From: Deltaproteobacteria bacterium CG07_land_8_20_14_0_80_60_11
GTDB lineage: Bacteria; Desulfobacterota; Desulfobaccia; Desulfobaccales; 0-14-0-80-60-11
Length of the DNA stretch: 22,160 bases
Direction: 5' to 3'
Assembly: GCA_002779455.1 (NCBI GenBank)
Contig: PEWM01000167.1
Location: forward strand, 5,473 to 27,632
The notes below the pieces were generated by a model, which ran no database searches, had not been told where the DNA came from, and saw only the letters and a program-made list of their open reading frames with translations. Both the position numbers and the translations under genes were made by a program. Numbering within the stretch: position 1 is the stretch's first letter; every line of letters begins with the position of its first letter. Below are positions 7,015 through 14,007 of this stretch, piece after piece.

Positions 7015-7998
7015 ATGACCAAGACCGTTCGGGCCCTGGGGCTCTTTTCCGGCGGGCTGGACAGCATGCTGGCCGCAGCAACGCTGCGCGCCCAGGGCAT
7101 CGACGTCACCCTCGTCTGTTTCGTGACGCCGTTTTTCGGGGCGGCGCGGGCCCGGGAATCGGCCGCCCACCTGGGCCTGCCCCTCAGGGAGGTGGACCTC
7201 ACCGACAAATTTCTGCCCCTCATTTATGATCCACCCCACGGCTGGGGCCGGGGTCACAACCCCTGTATCGACTGCCACACCCTCATGCTCCGGGAGGCTG
7301 GCGCCCTGATGGCGGCGGCGGGGTTTGACTTTCTCTTCACCGGGGAAGTCCTGGGACAGCGGCCCATGAGCCAGAACCGGGGCTCTCTGAACCTCATCGC
7401 CCGGGAATCGGGGTTTGCCGACCTGCTCCTCCGGCCGTTGAGCGCCAAATCCCTCAAGACAACGGCTCCGGAGGTGCGGGGCTGGGTGGACCGGGAACGG
7501 CTGTTGAACCTCAGCGGCCGGGGGCGCAAACGCCAGCTGGCCCTGGCCCAGAAATACGGCATCAGCCGGTATCCCGCCCCGGCGGGGGGGTGTCTATTGA
7601 CCGATCCGGGGTACGCGGCCCGGCTCCAGGAACTGCTGCGGCACGTCCAGGAGGCCTCCCGGCAGGACCTGGAGCTGCTCAGGTATGGCCGGCACTTCCG
7701 CCTGCCCGGCGGGACCAAGGCGGTGGTGGGCCGGACGGAGCGGGAAAATGAGGCGATTGAGACCTTGAGATTTTCCGGGGATTTCCTGCTGCAAGTGGAT
7801 CAATACCCCGGCCCCTTGGTGCTGGTAGACGGGGCGGTCTCGGGTGAGGACCTGGAGGTGGCGGCGGGGCTGGCCGCGGCCTACAGCGATGCGCCGGAGG
7901 GAGCGCCGGTGACGGTAACCGCCGCGCCAGGCGGCCCGGACCGGGTCTTCCACCTCACTACCCCGGCCAAAGACCGGTTTAAACCCTGGCTGGTGTGA
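7015..7998 (+). CDS. ThiI/MnmA-related PP-loop sulfurtransferase, three-cysteine form
   Basis: The product has 327 residues. The N-terminal PP-loop is FSGGLDSM (11-18), followed by VCFVTPFF and GHNPCIDCHTLML with C84 and C87. FTGEVLGQRPMSQN (108-121) is the block that contacts nucleotide in this family, and PAPAGGCLLTD carries C193. Residues from about 225 to 327 form a small extra domain. Proteins of this build are annotated as tRNA thiolation enzymes of the ThiI/TrmU type. Two cysteines in CxxC plus one distal cysteine is the ligand pattern of [4Fe-4S]-dependent thiolases such as TtuA. A thiolated tRNA product is likely but unproven. There is no Shine-Dalgarno at ATG 7015: the upstream gap is taken up by a repeat. 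Confidence 0.8.
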   Translation: MTKTVRALGLFSGGLDSMLAAATLRAQGIDVTLVCFVTPFFGAARARESAAHLGLPLREVDLTDKFLPLIYDPPHGWGRGHNPCIDCHTLMLREAGALMAAAGFDFLFTGEVLGQRPMSQNRGSLNLIARESGFADLLLRPLSAKSLKTTAPEVRGWVDRERLLNLSGRGRKRQLALAQKYGISRYPAPAGGCLLTDPGYAARLQELLRHVQEASRQDLELLRYGRHFRLPGGTKAVVGRTERENEAIETLRFSGDFLLQVDQYPGPLVLVDGAVSGEDLEVAAGLAAAYSDAPEGAPVTVTAAPGGPDRVFHLTTPAKDRFKPWLV

Positions 7999-8048
7999 TG
8001 GGGTCGGTAGAAGAAGGCAGTTCCACATGGGCCTGCGGCCCACCCGTA

Positions 8049-8196
8049 ATACGAGGTTGCTCTCAGAAAAGTATTTTCAGGTTCGGAGAATGGTTTCCCA
8101 AGGCGCTAAAATCAGTAGGGCGCGTCTCACGCGCCATTTTTGGTGCGTAAGACGCACCCTTGAGGGGAAATTACCTTTTTGAGCCCAGATAGGTAT
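8049..8196. mobile_element. MITE-like element with double-hairpin REP core
   Basis: The left end (8049) is ATACGAGGTTGCTCTCAGAA. The right end, read on the minus strand from 8196, is ATACCTATCTGGGCTCAAAA, continuing as AGGTAATTT. About 20 of 33 terminal positions match. The core (8119-8158) is the double hairpin also found at 6960-6999. The architecture equals that of 1417-1553 although the core palindromes differ, so one type of end carries different hairpin cargo. No coding frame is present. It occupies much of the 377-bp gap between 7998 and 8376; the rest is a second repeat and a terminator. Confidence 0.55.
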
Positions 8197-8242
8197 AAAT
8201 TATGAAAAGTCCGGTGGGGTGGGCCTCCGCGCCCGCCCCCGG

Positions 8243-8298
8243 TGGTGGCACAGGTTTTCAACCTGTGCACCCGCACCGGTAAGATACCGGTGCCACCA
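8243..8298. repeat. Palindromic repeat with three-way-junction layout
   Basis: An outer pair, TGGTGGC (8243-8249) and GCCACCA (8292-8298), encloses two hairpins: GCACAGGTT/AACCTGTGC (8248-8268, loop TTC) and CACCGGTA/TACCGGTG (8274-8292, loop AGA). The same plan, with different stem bases, occurs at 18644-18697, and the first hairpin alone at 12720-12740. Confidence 0.65.
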
Positions 8299-8320
8299 GA
8301 AACTTCTCAGACCAGGGATA

Positions 8321-8358
8321 AAATTAAAGGGAGGGGCTACGGCTTGCCACCCCCTCCC
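8321..8358 (-). terminator. Intrinsic terminator of the 68-residue gene
   Basis: On the minus strand an 8-bp stem GGGAGGGG/CCCCTCCC (8358-8351 with 8336-8329, 14-nt loop) is followed by TTTAATTTTAT. It lies 18 bases beyond the stop codon of the gene at 8376-8582. Confidence 0.6.
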
Positions 8359-8375
8359 TCAGATGGTGCTTAGGG

Positions 8376-8582
8376 TTAGTGAGCCGTGATCGGCCGGTAG
8401 AAAGCCAGTTCGTGGTCGCGCCAGCTCAAAGTATAACGCATCCCCTCCATGGTGATATTCTTGTTCACCATCAGCAGTACGCGCTCCACCAGCCGCCCAT
8501 GAATGGGATGCGGCAGGATCGCGGTTATCAACTCCGGGGCCTCCGGGGTCCAGTCAAGACTTTGACCAATCTCAGTTAACAT
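8376..8582 (-). CDS. Small hypothetical protein, 68 residues
   Basis: I do not recognise this gene. The product is acidic at its start (MLTEIGQSLDWTPEAPELIT) and has an amphipathic middle (RLVERVLLMVN) and an aromatic end (YTLSWRDHELAFYRPITAH). There is no signal peptide, metal site or membrane helix. Support for coding comes from a good ribosome site (AGAAGGAATAAGCG before ATG) and from a terminator just past the stop, which together define a one-gene transcript. An overlapping plus-strand frame of similar length lacks both. A 5' leader hairpin lies at 8640-8664. Function unknown. Confidence 0.55.
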   Translation of the reverse strand: MLTEIGQSLDWTPEAPELITAILPHPIHGRLVERVLLMVNKNITMEGMRYTLSWRDHELAFYRPITAH

Positions 8583-8639
8583 CGCTTATTCCTTCTCAGC
8601 AAACCTGGATGTAGGTCCGCTCTTGTCGTAAGATTATTT

Positions 8640-8664
8640 CCCGGTAGCCGGAAGCTCTACCGGG
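8640..8664. other. Hairpin in the leader of the 68-residue gene
   Basis: CCCGGTAG (8640-8647) and CTACCGGG (8657-8664) form a perfect 8-bp stem with a 9-nt loop, about 60 bases upstream of the minus-strand start at 8582. It may be a REP remnant or a leader structure. Further upstream, TATATAAT at about 8686-8693 on the minus strand is a possible -10 box without a clear -35. Apart from these, I see nothing in the 280-bp gap 8583-8862 up to the end of mpl. Confidence 0.4.
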
Positions 8665-8862
8665 GGAGAAATCGAATTGCTCTCTTTGATTATATAGAAT
8701 AATCATTCAGGATGGGAGACGCCAGGGGTGATGGCCGCATAAAATATGGGCCGGACAGATCACCCGAGGAGATAATCAGGCCGCCTCCGGCTTCAGCCCG
8801 CACCGGCGCCAACGAAACGCCTGGGTTACTGGTGGGATGGCGATATGGCAGGAGAGGCTCAG

Positions 8863-10311
8863 TCAGGCAGGGGCTGCCGGTTTCCGGCCCGCACCTCTCA
8901 AGGCCTCACAGAGGCGGGGCGCCAGGTGGTTGAAGTCGCCGTTGGACATCACCAGGACCACGTCGCCCGGGCGCAGGGTGTGGAGCAGGCCCGTAAGCAG
9001 CGCATCGGTGTCGGGGAAATAGAGGGCTTCCCGGCCTTCGGCCGCAAGGTCCGCCACCAGCTCCCGGGAGGAGAACTGTTCCTCGGGCGCAACTTTCCAC
9101 AGGTCCGGGGGTTCCCGCACTAATATCACATCCGCGTCATTAAAAGCCTGAGCGTAGGGCTTTTGAAAGATCCGGCGCCGGGAGGTGTTGGTCCGGGGCT
9201 CAAACGCCGCCACCAGGCGCCGCTTGGGGTAGGCCTGGCGGACCGCGGCCAGGGTCACCGCCACCGCGGTGGGATGGTGGGCAAAGTCCTCCATGACCAG
9301 CACGCCATCGAACTCCCCGGCCACTTCCTGGCGTTTTTTGACCCCTTTAAACCCGGTCAGGGCCTTTTGTAAGGGGGGGGCCTCGGCCCCCACCTCGGAC
9401 AGCACCGCTAACGCCGCCAGGGCGTTCAAGACGTTGTGCTCCCCCACCATGGGCAGGAAAAACTCTCCCCACCGGGCGCCCTTCTTCAGGACGGTGAAGT
9501 TCATGCCGCCGGGGGCGGGGGTGATGCCCGTGGCTTGCCAGGCGACGTCGCCGTTGAGACCATAAAAAGAAACCGGGGCGTGCTTCCGCCCGCAGACCTG
9601 GCGCACCAGGGGGGCGTCCCCCCAGGCCAGGACCCGGCCGCCGGGGGAGATGGTGGACAGGAAGGTCTCAAAGGCCTGGATGATGACGCCCAAGTCCGGG
9701 TAGATGTCGGCGTGGTCGAACTCGATGGAGGTGAGCACCGCCGCCCGGGGGTGAAAGTGGACGAACTTGGGGCGCTTGTCGAAAAAGGCGGTGTCGTATT
9801 CATCCCCTTCCATGACCACGTAGCGGCCGCGGCCCACCCGGTAATTGGTCTGGAAATTCTTGGCGATGCCCCCCACCATGAACCCGGGGTCCAGCCCCAG
9901 GGCAAAGAGGAGCCAGGCAATCAGCGCCGTGGTGGTGGTCTTGCCGTGGGTGCCGGCCACCACAATGGATTGCCGGTCGCCCACCAGGAAGCGGTTCAGG
10001 GCCTCGGGCAGGGAGAGGCGGGGGAGGTTTTGGGCCAACACCGCCTGGGCCTCGGGGTTCTCCCGGCGGATGACGTTCCCCACCACCACCAGGTCGGGGA
10101 CCGGCGTCAGGTTCTCCGGGCGGTAGCCGTTTTGGAGGGCGATTCCTAACCCTTCCAGCAACGTGCTCATGGGCGGGTAGACATGCTCGTCGGAGCCGGT
10201 CACCCGATAGCCCTGCTCCTTCAGGATGCCGGCCAGGGCGGCCATACCGGCGCCGCAGATGCCAAGGAGGTGGATGTGTAGTATTTGGCTAGGTTGTATA
10301 TCTGTTAGCAT
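8863..10311 (-). CDS. mpl: UDP-N-acetylmuramate:tripeptide ligase (murein peptide ligase)
   Basis: The product has 482 residues. It has the Mur ligase layout but with the Mpl-specific N-terminus HIHLLGICGAGMAALAGILK (12-31), TGSDEHVYPPMSTLLEGLGI and VVGNVIRRENPE, in place of the MurC pattern. The ATP-binding loop is AGTHGKTTTTALIA (119-132). Central-domain motifs are EGDEYDTAFFDKRPK and EFDHADIYPD; EPRTNTSRR marks the C-terminal domain. Mpl attaches recycled L-Ala-D-Glu-meso-DAP tripeptide to UDP-MurNAc in the cytoplasm, which implies meso-DAP peptidoglycan and an active recycling route. The downstream end of the same minus-strand series of cell-wall genes is here, after ddl and a serine hydrolase. 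No ribosome site is evident at ATG 10311, but no better start exists. Confidence 0.9.
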   Translation of the reverse strand: MLTDIQPSQILHIHLLGICGAGMAALAGILKEQGYRVTGSDEHVYPPMSTLLEGLGIALQNGYRPENLTPVPDLVVVGNVIRRENPEAQAVLAQNLPRLSLPEALNRFLVGDRQSIVVAGTHGKTTTTALIAWLLFALGLDPGFMVGGIAKNFQTNYRVGRGRYVVMEGDEYDTAFFDKRPKFVHFHPRAAVLTSIEFDHADIYPDLGVIIQAFETFLSTISPGGRVLAWGDAPLVRQVCGRKHAPVSFYGLNGDVAWQATGITPAPGGMNFTVLKKGARWGEFFLPMVGEHNVLNALAALAVLSEVGAEAPPLQKALTGFKGVKKRQEVAGEFDGVLVMEDFAHHPTAVAVTLAAVRQAYPKRRLVAAFEPRTNTSRRRIFQKPYAQAFNDADVILVREPPDLWKVAPEEQFSSRELVADLAAEGREALYFPDTDALLTGLLHTLRPGDVVLVMSNGDFNHLAPRLCEALRGAGRKPAAPA

Positions 10312-10397
10312 TGTCGTTAGTTGTTGTAGCGTTTGAAACCCGACCCTACGATGCTGGTATAGTTTGTAGGATTACCGGATTAAAACCCCAAGAAAAG

Positions 10398-10451
10398 GGT
10401 GCGCACTGCGCACCATGCCCTTTATTAGGAACAGCCGGGGGCGGCTGTTCC
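10398..10451. repeat. Two adjacent REP-like hairpins
   Basis: GGTGCGCA-C-TGCGCACC (10398-10414, 8-bp arms) is followed by GGAACAGCC/GGCTGTTCC (10428-10451, 9-bp arms, 6-nt loop). They sit between the serine hydrolase stop and the mpl start. The first palindrome recurs at the 3' end of the HD gene (12823-12837). Confidence 0.65.
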
Positions 10452-10465
10452 ACATCTGTATATGA

Positions 10466-11611
<1,146 letters not shown>

Positions 11612-11642
11612 AGGAAGGCCTCAGTTTTTCCCAATGATACAT

Positions 11643-11683
11643 GGTGCGTGGTGCGCACCCTACGTTTTCTGACAACTGACAAC
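11643..11683. repeat. REP-like hairpin and heptamer repeat between ddl and the serine hydrolase
   Basis: GGTGCG-TGGTG-CGCACC (11643-11659) is a 6-bp hairpin related to the GGTGCGCACTGCGCACC palindromes elsewhere. It is followed by two tandem TGACAAC units (11670-11683), three bases before the ddl stop codon. Confidence 0.5.
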
Positions 11684-11686
11684 TGG

Positions 11687-12622
11687 CTACTGTTCTTTCT
11701 CCAATGCCAGGTGGATCAGGGTGTCCAGGAGGTCCGGGAAGTCGATGCCGGCGGCCTTGGCCCCCTGGGGGAAGAGGCTGGTGGCGGTCATGCCGGGGAT
11801 GGTGTTGGTTTCCAGGACAAAGATCTCCTGCTCCCGGATCATCATATCGGTGCGGGAATAGCCCCGGCAGCCCAGGGCTTGATGCGCCGTGAGGGCGCAC
11901 TCCTGGGCGCGTTTGGTCAGTTCCGCTGAAAGTCTGGCGGGACAGATTTCCTCAGTGGCCCCGGGCTGGTACTTGGCCTCGTAATCAAAAAAGGTATAGG
12001 TGCTGGCCGGGATGATCTCCACCAGGGGCAGGGCCTGAAGCCTGGCGTTGCCCAGCACGCCGCCGGTAACCTCGGCGCCCTGGATGAATTCCTCCACCAG
12101 CACCCGGTTATCCAGGGCAAAGGCGGCGGCCAGGCCGGTGGAGAGGGCCTCCAAGCTCGCGGCCTTGGTAATGCCGATACTGGAGCCTTCGTGGACCGGC
12201 TTGATCACCACCGGCAGCCCCAATTTGGCCTCGATTTCTGGGGGACTGGGGGCCTTCTCGCGGTGAAAGGCCAGGGCTGCGGGTACCTTGAGCCCGGCCA
12301 TTTGATATATGGCTTTGCTCAGTTCCTTGTTCATGGCGAGGGCCGAGGCCAGGACCCCGGAGCCCTGGTAGGGGATCTCCAGGAGGTCCAGGAGACCCTG
12401 CAGGGAGCCGTCCTCCCCGCCCCGGCCGTGCATGATGATGAGGGCCGCGTCCAGCTCTTCGGCGTCCCGCACCAAGCGCTCCAGGTCCGTCAGGGGATCG
12501 TAGCGCCGGATGTCGTATTTATCTGGATTGAGGGCCTGAAAGACCTGGGCGCCGCTTTTCAGCGAGACTTCCCGCTCAGAGGATTTGCCCCCGGCAATGA
12601 GGGCCAGCCGCAATTTTCCCAT
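11687..12622 (-). CDS. ddl: D-alanine--D-alanine ligase
   Basis: The product has 311 residues, the usual length for Ddl. Motifs in order are AGGKSSEREVSLKSG (10-24), MHGRGGEDGSLQGLL (64-78), YQGSGVLASALAMNK, the ATP-grasp block VVIKPVHEGSSIGITKA (138-154), VEEFIQGAEVTGGVLGN, FDYEAKYQPGATEEICPA, GYSRTDMMI and VLETNTIPGMTATSLFPQ with the metal-binding E and N. The enzyme joins two D-alanines in the cytoplasm for peptidoglycan precursors. GGAGGG sits 4-9 bases before the ATG at 12622, a strong ribosome site. The serine hydrolase follows 75 bp downstream, then mpl, forming a cell-wall group on one strand. Confidence 0.93.
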   Translation of the reverse strand: MGKLRLALIAGGKSSEREVSLKSGAQVFQALNPDKYDIRRYDPLTDLERLVRDAEELDAALIIMHGRGGEDGSLQGLLDLLEIPYQGSGVLASALAMNKELSKAIYQMAGLKVPAALAFHREKAPSPPEIEAKLGLPVVIKPVHEGSSIGITKAASLEALSTGLAAAFALDNRVLVEEFIQGAEVTGGVLGNARLQALPLVEIIPASTYTFFDYEAKYQPGATEEICPARLSAELTKRAQECALTAHQALGCRGYSRTDMMIREQEIFVLETNTIPGMTATSLFPQGAKAAGIDFPDLLDTLIHLALEKEQ

Positions 12623-12646
12623 GATTCCCTCCGGCTAAAGAATAGC

Positions 12647-12674
12647 TATCAGCAGTCAGCTTTCAGCTTGAAGC
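12647..12674. repeat. Degenerate heptamer repeat upstream of ddl
   Basis: Four seven-base units, TATCAGC, AGTCAGC, TTTCAGC and TTGAAGC, lie head to tail just upstream of the ddl ribosome site. They share the TCAGC core with a variable first two bases. Confidence 0.5.
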
Positions 12675-12719
12675 AGAAGACAAGGATTACCTTTTAAGGC
12701 TGTTCCGAAAAGTTCCTCA

Positions 12720-12740
12720 GCACAGGTTGAAAACCTGTGC
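12720..12740. repeat. REP-like hairpin of the GCACAGG type
   Basis: GCACAGGTT-GAA-AACCTGTGC is a perfect 9-bp stem with a 3-nt loop, the same stem as at 8248-8268 and close to 18648-18669. It is followed by CACCAT. It sits between the HD-domain gene and ddl. Confidence 0.7.
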
Positions 12741-12817
12741 CACCATATCTTTTCATGTTTTGCGGGTGAGCCAAAGGCCCATGAATGACTGTCCGAAAAG
12801 TTCAAAGTTCAAGGTGT

Positions 12818-13411
12818 TTAATGTGCGCACTGCGCACCATTTCCTCTTTCCCCATTGACCCGGAGCAGATCCAGGGGACTGAGCTGCAATGGCGCGAAGA
12901 TTTTCTCCTCCAGGACCCGGCTCTTGACTTCCGTAGCCTGGATGCGGGCCAGGGCCTCGGGAGTGCGGCCGTAGCGCACCTTGAGGTCGGCAAAGCGGAC
13001 CGTAAGCGTGACCACCGCGTCGTGGAGCACCCGCTTGTCGGCGTAATTGACTATCTCGGCCTCCCGCAGCGGCCTGGGGTCCAGGATGTTGCCGTCGAGA
13101 TGGACGTGCTCCCGCACCACCTGGGCTACGTGGGGGTAGCCCAACTCTTCCAGGATGCCGGCCCCCAACTCCGCATGGTTCGTAAGAGTCCCCAGGCACG
13201 GGGTCTTGCCCAGGTCGTGGAGCAGGGCGCCGGCCGTAACCAAGGGCAGAAACAGGTCAAAACCGGCCTTCGCCAGGGCCTCGCCCAAAAAGCGGGCTAC
13301 CTCCATAACCCGGAAGCTGTGCTCCCGGATATTGGGGAGCATGCCGTGGGCCTCCATTAACTCCAGACATTGATTATGAGAAGGGAGGGCAATAAAGTCT
13401 GGTTTCTCCAT
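12818..13411 (-). CDS. HD-domain hydrolase
   Basis: The product has 197 residues. The metal-binding pattern of HD phosphohydrolases is complete: H31 (EHSFRV), H65-D66 (ALLHDLGK), H79 (TNHAELGAGIL), H102/H104 (REHVHLDG) and D125 (NYADKRVLHD). Proteins of this kind hydrolyse phosphoesters, often nucleotides or cyclic dinucleotides; the substrate is unknown. The last residues (NGAQCAH) and the TAA stop are made by a REP palindrome at 12823-12837, so the C-terminus looks recently rewritten. No strong ribosome site is seen at ATG 13411. It lies between ispF and ddl on the same strand, but repeats separate all three. Confidence 0.82.
   Translation of the reverse strand: MEKPDFIALPSHNQCLELMEAHGMLPNIREHSFRVMEVARFLGEALAKAGFDLFLPLVTAGALLHDLGKTPCLGTLTNHAELGAGILEELGYPHVAQVVREHVHLDGNILDPRPLREAEIVNYADKRVLHDAVVTLTVRFADLKVRYGRTPEALARIQATEVKSRVLEEKIFAPLQLSPLDLLRVNGERGNGAQCAH
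12823..12837. repeat. REP palindrome within the 3' end of the HD-domain gene
   Basis: GTGCGCA-C-TGCGCAC (7-bp arms) matches the palindrome at 10398-10414 and lies inside the reading frame, encoding the last residues before TAA. Confidence 0.7.
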
Positions 13412-13423
13412 GATGTCATGTCA

Positions 13424-13481
13424 GGGCAGCCATTCTGGTTCCCAAGTTTAACTTGGGAACCAGAATGGATGCCCTTTTTTT
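13424..13481 (+). terminator. Long perfect palindrome with T-run (terminator-like or REP)
   Basis: CATTCTGGTTCCCAAGT (13431-13447) and its exact complement (13451-13467) form a 17-bp stem with loop TTA, extended by GGGCA/TGCCC after a 2-bp mismatch. Seven T residues follow at 13475-13481 on the plus strand. It has the form of a plus-strand intrinsic terminator, but every gene nearby is on the minus strand. It may be a dispersed palindrome, or serve to block antisense transcription into ispF. Confidence 0.5.
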
Positions 13482-13483
13482 AT

Positions 13484-13518
13484 CCTTTTCCCCTCTTCGC
13501 CTTTTCCCCTTTTGCCCC
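13484..13518 (+). repeat. Polypyrimidine tract, third copy
   Basis: This run, made of CCTTTTCCCC, TCTTCGCC and TTTTCCCC segments, is nearly the same as the arm at 532-567. It stands between ispF and the long palindrome. Confidence 0.6.
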
Positions 13519-13533
13519 TGGTTCTTAAATGGT

Positions 13534-14007
13534 TCAGGTTTCAGTAACCAAGACCACCGCGTAAGCCGCCATGCCCTCCCCCCGGCCGGCGAACCCCATG
13601 TGCTCGGTGGTGGTGGCCTTGACATTGATGTCGGCCGGGGTCAGGCCCAGGATGGGGGCCAGGTTCGCCTGCATCAATGGGATGTGGGGGGCCAGGCGAG
13701 GCTCTTGGGCCACGAGGGTGGCGTCCACATTTACCGGCTGGAAACCCCGGTCCCGCACGATTAGCATGATCCGTTCCAGCAGGATGAGGCTGGAAATGTT
13801 TTTGTAGGCCGGGTCTTTATCCGGGAAATGCGTCCCTAAATCTCCGGCCCCCACCGCGCCCAGGAGGGCGTCGCCGATGGCGTGCGCCAGGACGTCGGCA
13901 TCGGAATGGCCCAACAGCCCCTGGGCATGCGGAATTTCCACCCCTCCCAGGATCAGGGGGCGCCCCGCCACCAGCCGGTGGGCGTCATACCCCAGACCGA
14001 CTCGCAT
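13534..14007 (-). CDS. ispF: 2-C-methyl-D-erythritol 2,4-cyclodiphosphate synthase
   Basis: The product has 157 residues, the normal IspF size. The start MRVGLGYDAHRL carries metal ligands D8 and H10; LGHSDADVLAHAIGDALLGA gives H34 and the third ligand H42. GDLGTHFPD, the INVKATTTEHMGF block and the terminal GMAAYAVVLV are standard. It closes CDP-methylerythritol 2-phosphate into the cyclic diphosphate in the MEP isoprenoid pathway. The frame is open further upstream, but ATG 14007 is chosen because GGAGGAAAAAAC precedes it and the protein then begins like its family. It overlaps the end of ispD by 23 bases. Confidence 0.93.
   Translation of the reverse strand: MRVGLGYDAHRLVAGRPLILGGVEIPHAQGLLGHSDADVLAHAIGDALLGAVGAGDLGTHFPDKDPAYKNISSLILLERIMLIVRDRGFQPVNVDATLVAQEPRLAPHIPLMQANLAPILGLTPADINVKATTTEHMGFAGRGEGMAAYAVVLVTET

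Noticed and set aside
6960..8158. The two 40-bp repeats as a CRISPR-like pair
   Set aside because: Only two copies, over 1 kb apart, with a gene between; each is a double palindrome, not a CRISPR repeat-spacer unit.
8379..8579. A plus-strand 66-codon frame opposite the 68-residue gene
   Set aside because: No ribosome site, and the terminator and leader belong to the minus strand.
8583..8862. A riboswitch or small RNA in the gap before mpl's end
   Set aside because: Only one simple hairpin was seen and no known riboswitch motif could be recognised.
9436..10149. A 237-codon plus-strand open frame opposite mpl
   Set aside because: Gly/Val/His-rich shadow of mpl without ribosome site.
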